64,000 nucleotides of DNA, taken from positions 22,490,022-22,554,021 of the forward strand of contig OY756967.1 in NCBI GenBank assembly GCA_963580455.1. Direction: 5' to 3'. Within the stretch, counting starts at the first letter, position 1. Each line of letters opens with the position of its first letter. Below the pieces are notes generated by a model. The model searched no databases, was not told where the DNA came from, and was given only the letters and a program-made list of their open reading frames with translations. This DNA is from Euonymus europaeus. Taxonomy: Eukaryota; Streptophyta; Magnoliopsida; Celastrales; Celastraceae. A program made the position numbers and the translations under genes. Below, one piece after another: positions 13,481 to 24,994 of the stretch.

Positions 13481-14416
13481 TGTCCCGCTGCACATATAAA
13501 ATAAATGACCAGTTAAAAAAGCATCAAATATTTTGAAAATTAATGACAACAACTACTCACCAAATATAACTTCTATACATTGTCCATCTATATCAATACA
13601 CTGCATTATATTGCCCAGTACCTTATTACATTTCCCATTACCTTATTACATTGCCCATTACATTACTATATTACCCAGTATCTTATTACAATGCCCAAAA
13701 CACAATGTCAACACCGTCATTTCTATGTACAAAAGGTCTTTCAAACAGTTACACTTATTAACAAAAAAGACTAACACAATGTGACAAAATCTAAAAACAA
13801 TGCAAAACAAGTCTCAAACACAATGACACTTGTCGTAATTACAATATAAATTTATTACACTAAACTGTCTCTTATAACTTCGCTGTGTTGTTCAGACAAC
13901 AAAAGCAAAACAAAAATAAACGAACAAAATTTCGTGATTACAATATAAATAAATTACATTAACTGTCTCTTATTAACTCTTCATTGTTGTTCGGATAACA
14001 AAAGCATACAAAAATGACCGAAAAATACATTATTCTACGAAACAACAAAATTAATACAAAACCCAACCAAATCCCAAAACCCCCACTCTGAAATCAACAA
14101 GATCCAAAAAAATAAACACACAGGAAACTCTGATCCATACAAAAAACGAAACCTAAAACATTTAAAAGACATTAACGAGCCATGTATTACCTTAACGATG
14201 ACGATGAGCTCGTATTTCTTCCGAATTCTTCCATATATCATACAAAAAAACTTAGCTTTTGACTGTAAGACAAAACTGAGCTTCAATGCCCAAGACAGAG
14301 GCACTAACCATGGTCAAAACCCAAGTTAAAACACCAGTAGAGAGAGAAGCGGGAACTCCAAAGTCCTAAGCGGGAAACACAGTTTCCAATAAAGAATTAC
14401 TCTTTTATTTTCTTGT
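13481..14416 (-). other. MULE-A right-hand leader (upstream of the transposase)
   Basis: Noncoding on my reading. 13590-13700 is a short-period array of TTACATTGCCCA / TTACATTTCCCA units. 13850-14000 has two related blocks with TTACACTAAACTGTCTCTTAT and TTACATTAACTGTCTCTTAT. It probably contains the promoter and leader intron of the transposase gene. Confidence 0.55.
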
Positions 14417-14461
14417 CCAAATCTATGTGGCATGATGAGGTGTCATGCCACATAGATTTGG
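14417..14461 (+). repeat. Perfect 19-bp inverted repeat (hairpin) inside the right end of MULE-A
   Basis: CCAAATCTATGTGGCATGA, a 7-base loop TGAGGTG, then the exact reverse complement. The right arm is part of the right TIR, so the terminal sequence is locally reversed just inside the element. Confidence 0.9.
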
Positions 14462-14503
14462 GATGTTTTGGGATGTTTATATTTGGGACCTTTAGCATTT
14501 TCC
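14444..14503 (-). repeat. MULE-A right terminal inverted repeat
   Basis: Read on the minus strand it starts GGAAAATGCTAAAGGTCCC and ends ATGTGGCATG, matching the left end at 4912-4971. It is followed by the 9-bp target duplication 14504-14512. Confidence 0.75.
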
Positions 14504-14507
14504 CTTA

Positions 14508-14581
14508 GGGAATAGGGACGGAGGTAGTAATTATTTGTGGTAAATTGATATTAATCAAGCTCAACAAATGTTTTAAGGGAA
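14508..14581 (+). repeat. Right copy of the ~73-bp duplication flanking MULE-A
   Basis: GGGAATAGGGACGG through CAACAAATGTTTTAAGGGAA. It is nearly identical to 4839-4911. Confidence 0.8.
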
Positions 14582-14763
14582 TAGAACAAGTAGTCAAAAT
14601 GTTATTCATGAAATTCGTGTGATTTATCTGAAAATCAACAATTTATTCATATCGTTGAGTCGCATAACATATAACTTATATTCTATCCACAATCCTAAGG
14701 TTTAGGAATTAGGATGGTAGACGGGTCTTCAATTCCGTCCCAATCGAGGTAGTCAAACTTTTA

Positions 14764-15335
14764 GGGCATGTTTGGTGTTATGAATAGGGGTGGAATAGAG
14801 AATGAGTAATTCTCATTCCATCATTTGATGCATTATAAGTTGGAGGAATAGAATCACTAATTCCATTCCTTATTCTCTCCCTCACCCAAAATCCATTCAC
14901 TCTCATTTTACATGGAATGAGTGATTCCACATGGAATTAAGGTGAAAATGACTTCAATGCCCCTCTCTTAATTTTAATAAAATATTAATTAATTCATTTT
15001 AAATCAGAAATTAATTAATTTATATTCAGAAATTAATTTTAAATCAGAAATTAATTAATTTTATATTTGTTCTTATTTGTTAACATATTTAATTTTATTA
15101 AACTGTTTAATTTGTTAATTATATATGATTAAAAATGGTAAAATGAAAAATGTTGATTATACATAATTAGTTAAAGGTCATAATGGACAAAACACATATT
15201 TCATTCTCATTCTCAGTTTGTATACATACCAAACGTGAGAATCAAAATCTAATTCTCATTCTCATTCCCATTCCCATTCCCATTTCAACTCTCTGATCAC
15301 TCCTACTCAAATCATTCTCAATATCAAACGACCCC
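14764..15335. mobile_element. Tourist/PIF-like MITE, 572 bp
   Basis: Flanked by TTA at 14761-14763 and 15336-15338. The ends are imperfect inverted repeats: the left starts GGGCATGTTTGGTG and the right end reads GGGGTCGTTTGATA on the minus strand. The interior is very AT-rich and noncoding, with ATTCTCATTC and GAATGAG tracts near the two ends that are also mutually inverted. A TTA duplication suits PIF/Harbinger-type MITEs. The superfamily call is inference because no transposase is encoded. Confidence 0.65.
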
Positions 15336-15499
15336 TTAGATATTTTTCAGGTTAATTAAAATTATGAAACATTGAATATGTATTTTTTTATTTTTAAATT
15401 ATTGTTTTGCATTAGGCTGTTCTTCTGTTAACATGCCCCTGCAACCAAATTAATATCTCCACACCCTGAGACAGACCTGAAGCTATCGCTCTGACATCA

Positions 15500-18400
15500 A
15501 TGGAGAAATCCGGGTACGGTCGTGACGGTATTTACAGGTCTCTGAGGCCGATTCTGGTACTTCCGAAGGACCCCAATATCTCTATGGTCTCTTTCCTCTT
15601 CAGAAACTGCTCTTCTTATCCTCATAAGCCCGCCCTCATCGACGCCGATACCTCCACCACATGGTCCTTCACCGAGTTCAAATCCATCGTCATCAAAATC
15701 TCCCATGCCTTCCTCCAACTGGGTATATCCAAAAACGATGTCGTTCTCATCTTCGCCCCGAATTCGATTCAGTACCCGGTCTGTTTCCTAGCCGTCACGG
15801 CCATCGGCGCGATTGCCACCACTGCCAATCCTCTCTACACCACCAACGAGCTCGCCAAGCAAGTGAAGGACTCTAATCCCAAGCTTGTTATTACAGTCCC
15901 TGAATTATTCGACAAAGTCAAACAATTCAATCTCCCAACTGTGTTTTTGGGCCCTAGAGAATCTCCTCGTGGTGTATTTGCTTCAAAAATCAGGAATTTT
16001 TATGATTTGTTGGAGTTGGCGGGTTCGATGTCTGATTTCCCCGTTTGTAATGTGAAGCAGACTGATACGGCCGCACTGTTGTACTCGTCGGGCACCACTG
16101 GAACAAGCAAGGGTGTGGTGTTGACGCACCGGAACTTCATTGCTGCGTCATTGATGGTTACTATGGACCAAGAAATGTCAGGCGAGATGCACTATGTTTT
16201 TCTCTGTGTTCTGCCCATGTTTCATGTGTTTGGCCTGTCGATCATAACCTACGCACAGTTGCAAAAGGGCAATGCGATGGTGTCGTTGGGGAGGTTTGAA
16301 TTTGAGATGTTTTTGAAGACTGTGGAGAGGTATAAGGTGACCCATTTGTGGATTGTGCCTCCGATTGTGCTTGCTCTTGCTAAACAGAGTGTCAAGAAGT
16401 TCGACCTTTCTTCTTTGAAGGAAATCGGTTCTGGTGCGGCTCCTCTGGGGAAAGATTTGATGGAGGAATGTGCCCAGAATCTTCCTACTGCCACTCTTGT
16501 TCAGGTACTGTCACTTATGTAGGTTATCCTACATGTTGCATATCAATGATCGTGTCTAGAGGATGATTAATTTGTTTGCCGCAAGTAAGATTTACTGTGT
16601 TGAAGTTTCTGTATTCTTTAAAGTTCTTAATTGGAAGTGAACAGTAGTAGGTAGGAGTTGAAAATACTTTCTTTAGATTTATGAACCTTTATTTGCTTTC
16701 AGGGCTATGGTATGACAGAAACTTGCGGTATTGTTTCGGTAGAGAATCCTAGAGTTGGTCCTCGTCATACTGGCTCGGCTGGAATACTTGCTCCTGCAGT
16801 GGAAGCTCAAATTGTCAATGTAGATACTCTAAAGCCTCTTCCTCCTGATCAGTTAGGGGAAATATGGGTTCGAGGTCCTAATATGATGAAAGGTAATGAA
16901 TTTTGCAATTGCTTAGGCATTATATAATTTCTGCCAAAAAGGTCCTGAAAAATTAAACTGAGGGAAAGTAAAAGGGAAGAAAATTAAAAAATAAGAAAAG
17001 GAAAGACGTTAATTTTCAAATTTAGATGGATATCAATTGATTTGCATGGGCTTGCTTAATACATGCCCATTTTATCCCCGTGCCTGCTCATATCAATATC
17101 TCAATGCTCTGGAAGCTAAAAGCCTCGGATATCATGATGCCCGTCTTCTCTAACCTGCACAAGGGAGTGTGAATGGTAAAATTCCCCCGAAGATTGGTTT
17201 CAAAGTCTCTTGTTGGTGTGGAGTTGATTTTTCACTTGACTATTGTGGCTTCCAGCACTCTTTTCAATGGAGATTTTCAGGCCTTCTCTGGGATTTGCCT
17301 AAATCTACTATCTAACTTATAAAATCTTTAGCCATTCACATCAAGGCCAAAGCTTGCATGATTTACGTGTTTATAGGATACTCAATGATGTCTTGTCTTG
17401 TCTTGTCTTGGTTTGTTTTATGGCTTCTGGAGACTGAAGTTCGTGTAATTAACCAATCAATCATGAATTAATGAGAGCGGACTGGTCAATTGTGCATTTT
17501 ACCACTGTTCTTTTTTCGCGAGAATGAGGTGAGTCATGAATACTGCTTTCGGGTGAAAAATGTTCTCAACGATAACTTTGTCTTTTATACAGATGTGGAT
17601 TGGGCTTGAACTTTTTTTCCCTTCTCATTGTATGCAGAGTATGCATCATGTAACATCGTCGTATAATCGCAGTTAGATAGTCTTCAAAGTTGCTGATTTA
17701 AATTAATTTTCAGGTTATTTCAACAACCCTCAGGCCACGAAATTGACAATAGATAGCCAGGGATGGGTACATACAGGAGATCTTGGTTATTTTGATGAGG
17801 AAGGAAGGTTGTATGTAGTCGACCGAATTAAAGAGCTCATCAAGTACAAAGGTTTTCAGGTAAATTTGTAGTATGTTCATTTGCTTTGCCAATTCTTGTC
17901 TATATATGTATTAATTATCTCATAATATTTTCTTGTTGATTCTTCCTAGGTTGCTCCAGCAGAGCTTGAGGGCTTGCTTGTTTCCCACCCTGAAATACTA
18001 GATGCTGTTGTAATCCCGTAAGTTGAAACTTTAAAGGCTGCATACTTGTACTCCTGTATCACCCAACTGTTTAGAGTTATTTGAATCTAATCTCTGCCCT
18101 GTAGATTTCCTGATGCGGAAGCTGGTGAAGTTCCAATCGCGTATGTTGTTCGGTCACCTAATAGTTCTCTGACCGAAGAAGATGTTCAGAAGTTTATCGC
18201 AGATCAGGTACAACGTCACGCTTAGGGTCTTTCACATTTACATAGAATATGAGCTAACCTGAGTCCATAGTTTCAATTAAAAGATAAAAGAAACGAGTCT
18301 AGATTGCGACATTTTAGCATTTCTTCTTTCCTTTTAACTTCGTCTCTTAAGAGTTCCAAAAATGGTAATGATTCATTAAGCTGGCATTATGTTACAGACC

Positions 18401-18902
18401 TACACCTACTGCCACATTGTGCCACAGACTAACCACTGAACACTACACGGGTTTGAGCACAAATCATGCAAAGCAATCTCGCCTAGATAATGAAAAAATG
18501 AACCACAAGACAAGTAAAAATAGTAAATGGACGACATTGGCAAGGAATTGATTACTTCATCCCTTAATCACGAGGGAAAAAAACTTTCTTTGTGTGAATT
18601 TGAAATATGGTTCTGAGTTGCATTCTATGCGTGTTTTTCTAGTCCGTGGTTTCTTTCATTCGTTATTAGTTGTACTTTCCTGAAACTATGTATCCATTGT
18701 AGTAGGCGCCGAGGCTCGGTGAGGGCAATCTTTGCCTGCAAGATGTATCTGCCCAGAAATAATTGATATAATCTTGTATTTCTTACAGGTTGCTCCGTTC
18801 AAGAGATTGCGAAGGGTGACGTTTGTAAATAGTGTCCCCAAGTCAGCTTCTGGGAAAATCCTCAGGAGGGAGCTAATTCAGAAAGTGCGATCCAAAATGT
18901 GA
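15500..18902 (+). CDS. 4-coumarate:CoA ligase-like acyl-activating enzyme, 6 exons, 541 aa, possible peroxisomal signal
   Basis: Exons are 15500-16504, 16703-16892, 17714-17859, 17950-18017, 18105-18207 and 18789-18902; all splice in phase. It is an ANL-superfamily adenylate-forming enzyme: ATP plus a carboxylic acid gives an acyl-adenylate, then an acyl-CoA. Visible motifs are the P-loop-like box [11 protein letters not shown] (residues about 195-206), [10 protein letters not shown] at the start of exon 2, GEIWVRG, the hinge region [32 protein letters not shown] (exon 3) and the catalytic Lys near the C-terminus in [10 protein letters not shown]. It ends in SKM, a non-canonical PTS1 tripeptide, which fits the 4CL-like peroxisomal clade acting on fatty-acid or jasmonate-precursor chains rather than true lignin 4CL. 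Substrate is inferred from clade only. The short first exon of an upstream leader is not resolved. Confidence 0.93.
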
Positions 18903-21900
18903 TATGATCATATTGTTGATCCCTTCTGTCTGATTGATAATACAAGATTAATACATTAGCAGTACTTGACACGCCAGATGCCTCAAGAAATAGTAATTAT
19001 TTATTTTGCACTACAGTATGATTTGCTCTTCAGTGTTATTGAATGAATCGGATTTCAAGTTGCTGTCGTTTGTCATTCAATGCTCTGCAGCTACCATAAA
19101 TACAAAATCAAAGTTGTTGCCATTCTAATTAAGGATGTTTTTATCGATTCGATATATGTTGCCTTCTATTGCTAGCTTGTGACAACCATCTATGCCTGAA
19201 ACCTCTGCTTCATAAAAGGATGGGAGTTATCAGTGCTTTCAGGCATATAAATATAATATAGATGTGTTCATCTTCTGGGAATCAATGTTTTTATAACAAG
19301 TAACCATTTTTCCCTTTCGTAAGGATAATCAAGCATGAATCAATCATCTTAATTAGATTCAAAGTTACAAAATCAAAGGCACGCAAATACCTCATTGGGT
19401 GTTTGTGTTGAGGTCGATCAACATGGATGCGTCCAAGTGATGAACAATAGAATCTTCAGCAGCTCAAAAACTAAATAAACCTGCAGAAACACACATCTTT
19501 ACCAAATGTTGTAACCATATAATGAATATAACTTCACATAATTTTAGCAACATAAGGTCGAAAGGACGTTAGATAGCATATATATTGCCATGTCTGTATC
19601 AAAGATACAAAGACGTACACCTCCAGCTAGGGTTTGTATGTGTGCATACCAATACCAAGACGATCATGGATGGAGGAGAGCGAGGAAACAAGAGTGTCTT
19701 TGTAGCTTGAAACTTCTTTTGGACATATATGAAGTCGTACGTGTGATGACAATGGAAAACAGTGGCGTTGTAACTGGTGCGTAGCCAAAATGGCATTCAA
19801 CTGCAACTGCACCAGCACCTCTACTACTACTACTGGCTTAGCTTCTTCTTCTTTGAAGGCCATAACAAGTAAAAGTAAGGTGCAGGTGCAGGTGCAAATG
19901 CAGGTGAAATCCATTCTGGTATGTATATATATATGCCCTCTCGATCAATTTGTGTTTCTGCTATACTTTCCATCTGAACTACAAAACCCTTGATTTTATA
20001 GAGAGAGGAATAAAAATATCCCACAGTTTCTACTTTCCACGTAAAAGTAAGTTGAATTGGGATATTATTCAGTCGCATTATTATCGATATCTATCTTATA
20101 TCCTCTCGATCTGTGGTTTATTTTTTTCCTAGCCTGCTACTATGAATGAACTGCTGTCACGCAGTACTGAAGGTCAAGAACCACCCTTGTACGCTTCTGG
20201 TTCCACGTGACCACAACGCCATCCACCACGTGAGATTTGATGCTCCCCGTAATCACATAATGACACGTGTCGTCCCCCACCTGACAATGCTCTTGCAATC
20301 CACGTGGACCGCGTGGTACTGAACTGTCCCCTTTAAGAGCGAGCCACGAACACACGACATTACATAGCCCACACAGGTAGGTAGTACATGTTTTTTTCCC
20401 CCGACTTTCTACTGTATTCGATTTATTAGTTTTGGTTAATCCCGGAATATCCGGAACTTTGTTTTAGAGGGAACTCTCTCATCAGATCTCGGGCTTGCAA
20501 GCTCATCGAAATGTTTTAGCTCCTTGTAGTTGCTTGTGTGGATTCGGCCCGTATCACAATCACAATCTTCAATATGAAGTGACTCATATTTTAGAGACTA
20601 AGAGCACATGAGAGTTTGATTTTTTTTGTAAAAAATGTGAGATTCATAATAAATTTTAGGTTAGTTTTGTTTGAGAATGGATGTGAGAATGGTTGGATAA
20701 TGATTTTGTATTGATAGATATATTTTGCTGATATGACAGTATTAAAATTTGTATTTTGCTGATGTAGAAATATTAAAATATGTGTTATGTTAATTTTATT
20801 GTATTAAAAGTTATATTTTCATAATATAGATGTGAGAATCATTTTTAAAATTTAATAGGGCCATTAAATATGGCTTATTGCATTTTCTCTAACCATTAAT
20901 TAAATGACTCTTTAGCGCATCTTCAAATGCACTCTAGTGATTCACTCATTCTAATGAGACGTGTTCCTATCTCTTGCAATGTATTTATTGACCCTATGTC
21001 TTTTTAATAAAATGTCTTTCATCTTTTTTAAAAACTAAGATTTGATTCTTCATAGGATTTTTGATAACCCACTTGTCATTTCTTTGTTTTGTCTGTAAAC
21101 TTAGACCAGTACTTGGCTTTATTGCAACTCTATTTTAAACCACTCATTTTAGGTGCACTGGTGTTTCTTGTATGGGTCTCAAACTTTACAGTAACTCTGA
21201 TAGTACCAGACACTTTAAATTTTTTATTTTTTAATTAAATCTCGTCTTTATTACATAAAAAATAAAGTCATATATTCATCCGTATTATCAAAAATATCTT
21301 TTTCAGTACAAACACAATCATATACATTTCTCTATTTCTCTATTAACAAAACTTCTAAATATCAAGTATCGCTCATCTATTTTAAATAGAAATAGGTAAT
21401 ACAGTTGGTAGTTGTACACCATTTGATTTATCAAGTTAAACTCTACAAGGGCATGAAAGCTCAAGCTCTTGATTTGTCAAATAATTTCTTGAAAATATGT
21501 AGAAGAGGGAAAGGAAAAAATGATGTTGCATCGATTAAATTAATTGATTGAGTGGATCCCATAAATATTAGTATTCATCAATTTGTAGTTACTCCAAATA
21601 CGAAGTATTAATAATTTTTGTGCATGTTTTAAAGTGCCAAAATATAGCCAGATGAACTAGCACCTGAAGAGTGCTTGACGAGATTGTTTTCAAGTGCCCA
21701 CCACACTTGCAGACTTGCGTAATGACCAAAATTAGGTCGGGTTCATTTATCTTACGGGTTCATATTCAGTCAGTATTGTTTGACTAGTCAAATATTCAGT
21801 CAGCTATGACCAGGTCCACCGCTTGACCAGACATCGGTCCAATAGGCTAGGTTATCATGAAAGGTCCACAAACATATGGTAAAAGCTTCAGCTCGCCAAT

Positions 21901-22087
21901 ACTTGAGTCTTAACAGAGATTAGAACTCGAAGCTAATGAGGAACGAAGATCGCCGACCTACGAGCTCGCCATTTCACTGTGCCTAGGAGAGATATTCACC
22001 ATCCCAAGGTAGACAATCTGACATGTTTGTTAGGCTGCAGATATCTTTCTTTCTACCTAGGTCGTGCATCATTTAATGTTCTTATAC
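18903..22087. other. Intergenic region downstream of the 4CL-like gene
   Basis: It begins with the 3' UTR of the 4CL-like gene. Short frames at 19590-20080 sit in low-complexity repeats (ACTACT, GCAGGTGCAG) and are not credible genes. 20200-20306 carries four G-boxes. 20560-21000 is AT-rich and degenerate. 21620-22080 has higher GC and LTR-like composition and may be the left part of an old retroelement interrupted by MULE-B. Confidence 0.5.
20204..20306 (+). promoter_or_regulatory. Cluster of four CACGTG G-boxes
   Basis: Perfect CACGTG palindromes at 20204-20209, 20227-20232, 20264-20269 and 20301-20306, with a related CGCGTGG directly after the last. G-box/ABRE clusters bind bZIP and bHLH factors in light- or ABA-responsive plant promoters. 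No gene start is recognisable within 1 kb on either side, so the promoter reading is a hypothesis. A 71-codon minus-strand frame (20355-20140) overlaps the cluster and could instead be a coding remnant. Confidence 0.4.
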
Positions 22088-22096
22088 CATTTTTTT

Positions 22097-22245
22097 GAGT
22101 TTTTTTCTAGAACTAGCATTATGAAACAAAATATTTCTGACTTTAGCACTTGTTTCATACTATTTCTCAAAATAGCACTCCAAGCCAAACCTTTTCAGCT
22201 TCGGTGCTAAAATACCACTTTGAGATCTAAAATACCACCAGCTAC
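22097..22245 (+). repeat. MULE-B left terminal inverted repeat
   Basis: Contains TGACTTTAGCACTTGTTTCA, CAAAATAGCACTCCAAGCC and GGTGCTAAAATACCA. Each is found in the same order on the minus strand at the right end. Confidence 0.9.
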
Positions 22246-22491
22246 TCCACTGCCCCACCGCTCAGTTCTCTCTCCACCATACCCCACTGCCCAATCTCCC
22301 CCCCTTACCTAACAGTCCGATCCTCTATCTCGTTACCCCACCAGTCGAATCTTTCTCTTCCAACCCCCCATCGGCCGTTTCTCTCACCTGACCCTCATCT
22401 CACCGTTGATTCCCTCTCCTCACCGTTGATTCCCTCTCACTAGTAGATTCTATTTTGGCGACGAAACCTAGGGTTTACGACAGAGATCGAC

Positions 22492-24852
22492 ATGAACAGT
22501 AGCGGCAACATGGAAACGGTATGCCTGGCCTTGAGTTTTGCTTTCTTGTATGCGTATACAAGCGTGCTTGACATCTCTTCTTTCGTTACTCTGATATGCG
22601 GGAATACCAGGAAAGATTAGATGGTTTTATGGAACTTTTGGCTTTTCTGCTTGTTCCCATACGAACTTTTTGTGTAATTTGTCTTGATTGAATTTTTGGT
22701 GGGGTCTTATAATAATTGGTATTTTTAGTGGGGTCTTACTGCGTAGGGAAAATTCCAACATTGTCTTAGAATAATTGGTATTTTAATCTGCCATTGCAGT
22801 GTTCAATAATTTATGGTGGGGTCATACTGCTTAGAAAAAATTTCAATGTTGTCTTATAATAATTTGTATTTTAATCTGGCATTGCAGTGTACAAGTAGGG
22901 ATATGAATGTCGATCTCAATTTGATTCCCGAGATAGTAGCAGAGGAGAATTTAAATGAAATTACTTATGATACTTTGTTTGATGAAGATCTTAATGAGGA
23001 ATTCAGTGATGACCTTGGTGATGATGGCAATGAGGGTGCTATTGATCTTGGTGAGCAGAATTTCAGTTATGGCAATTCCAGTTCTTGATTGCAGCCTCCT
23101 GCCCCTGAATTCGAGGATATTAGTAGTGCAAATATTGCTGTGGTGTGTCAATGGGTTCCTTCGAATCAAGCTGGGCAGAATATTAGTGGAGAATTTTATG
23201 TTGGCTTACAGTTTTCAAGTAAGGCGGAGCTTTTAAATGCAGTCAAGTTATACCATTTTCGTACCCATACGCACTACCGAGTTGAGCACTCCAACACCAC
23301 AAGGTTGAGACTGAGTTGTAAGCAATTGACTGGATGCAAATGGAAGTTGACAGCTTCAGTTCCGAGTGATTGTGATTACTTCAAGATTGTTGTATACGAA
23401 GGTCCTCATACTTGTTGCAATCCGATCTTAAGTCAGGATCATCGACAACTTGATTCCAATTTTGTTGCTTATGCTATTAAGGATGTTGTGAAAGTCGATC
23501 TATCCATAACTATTAATGCAATTGTTGTCGTGATTAAAGAGCAGTATAACTACACCATTTCTTACAAGAAAGCATGGTATGCAAAACAGCATGCAATGGT
23601 GCTATTGTTCGGTGATTGGGAGGATTCTTATAAAGTGTTGCCAGCATTCATGGAAGAGATGCATAGAGCTAACCCGGGAACAACTATTGTGTGGAATACG
23701 GCCCCAACTAACATTTCATCTGTGCTCAAATTCCAACGTGTGTTCTGGGCATTTGGGCCATCGATTGAGGGTTTTAAATATTGCAGGCCAGTTATATGTG
23801 TCGATGGTACGCATTTGTATGGAAAATATAAAGGAAAGCTTCTAGTAGCTGTTGCAATAGATGCTAATGGGCAGTTATTTCCACTTGCATTTGCGATTAC
23901 TGAAGCTGAATCAAATGACAGTTGGGGTTGGTTTATGGCTTGCCTTCGAGAGAAAGTGACTGATCGTGTCGGTTTATGTGTTGTATCAGATCGACATATT
24001 GGTATAGTCAATGCAATGAAAAATCAGTACATTGGTTGGGCGGAACCAATGGCATATCATCGATATTGCGTGAGGCACCTTGTTAGTAATTTCAATACCA
24101 AATTTAAAAATCAAGGCCTGAAGAAATTACTGGGTGAAATAGCCATAGCAAGACAGCAACACAAGTTCCATAAAAAAATGGCTAGGATTGAAAGACTTGA
24201 CGATGCAAATGTGAAGAAATGGATTGATGACTTATCCCTTGAGTCTTGGACACTACTTCACGATGGAGGGCGAAGGTGGGACAACATGACATCGAATATG
24301 GTAGAAATTACTAATGCTCTCTTGAAAGGATGTCGTGGATTGCCTATTACAGCTTTGGTGCAGCTCACTTTTTACAGGGTTAATAAATATTTCTCGGATA
24401 GGCGTGAGAAAGGTGAAATACGAGTGTCTGCTGGTGCATTATGGACAACTTTTATTGATGCAAAAGTCGAAGGCTTAAAGGTGAAAGCTGTTGGACATGA
24501 GGTGATTATGTATCATCATAGGCCCGAAGTGTTTGAAGTGCATACATCCCGATCAAGATCCATGAATCAAGCTCGAGGTGGACGCGTGCAGATTGTCGAC
24601 CTAGGTGAGAGGTATTGTAGATGCAATAAGTGGAGATTATTTCATTATCCTTGTTCACACGTTATGGCTGCATGTGCTTCGCGTAATATTGATTACACGA
24701 CATATATTGACCCGTTTTACTCCATGGAGAGTTATATGCGCACTTGGAGTCCATTATTTCATCCTATTCGAGATCGCATAGGATGTGCACTGGAATGTTT
24801 GCCCTGTTTTGATTCCAATGTAGTTCGTGTGCCTTTATGGATTTTTAAGTAA
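22492..24852 (+). pseudogene. MuDR-type transposase with one premature stop
   Basis: Exon 1 is 22492-22518 and exon 2 runs from 22888; the join is in phase (MNSSGNMET|CTSRDMNVDLN). A TGA at 23086-23088 interrupts the frame after about 75 residues. The same frame then runs open for 588 codons to TAA at 24852. Visible domains are a plant MuDR DNA-binding region (GEFYVGLQFSSKAELLNAVK), the DDE core (VICVDGTHL, VVSDRHIG, and Glu in NMVEITNALL), CVRH, and a SWIM finger (CRCNKWRLFHYPCSHVMAAC). Everything except the stop looks functional, so it is a single-mutation pseudogene unless read through. Alternative: TTGCAG directly after the stop could be a splice acceptor, but the frame continuity argues against it. 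Confidence 0.85.
22712..22888 (+). repeat. ~88-bp tandem duplication in the MULE-B intron, duplicating the 3' splice site
   Basis: Both units read GTGGGGTCxTACTGC, then TTGTCTTA and TAATCTGxCATTGCAGTGT. The acceptor ATTGCAG therefore occurs near 22793-22799 and again at 22881-22887. Only the second joins exon 1 into the open transposase frame. Confidence 0.7.
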
Positions 24853-24994
24853 TTGGCTAATATTTATTGGTATTTCGTTAGAGCTTTTGTATTTTTAATG
24901 ATAATATTTAATTGTTCAAGTGTTTTTGTAATGATAATTTTTAATTGTTAAAGTAGGAACACATTGCACAGTAAACCAATCCGGTTTTGAAAAT

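Larger units (their letters stand above)
4912..14503. mobile_element. MULE-A: complete 9.6-kb Mutator-like element with FAR1-type transposase and C48 protease gene
   Basis: The ends are defined by a perfect 9-bp direct repeat, CTTAGGGAA, at 4903-4911 and 14504-14512, and by terminal inverted repeats of about 60 bp. Aligned, the two ends share blocks such as GGTxCCCAA, ATCCCAAA and ATGTGGCATG in the same order. Nine-bp duplications are typical of Mutator-like elements. Two genes face each other: a C48 protease gene on plus (6767-10452) and a FAR1-type transposase on minus (13480-11162). Both assemble into long open reading frames, so the element may be autonomous or recently so. The TIRs have diverged by about 30 percent, which leaves the exact terminal base uncertain by 1-4 bp. 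Confidence 0.85.

Noticed and set aside
14035..14304. 89-codon minus-strand frame upstream of the MULE-A transposase
   Set aside because: AT-rich, no domain, and placed where a leader and promoter are expected.
19590..20078. Several overlapping small frames
   Set aside because: They lie over low-complexity GGTGCAGGTGCA and ACTACTACT tracts on both strands, with no domain.
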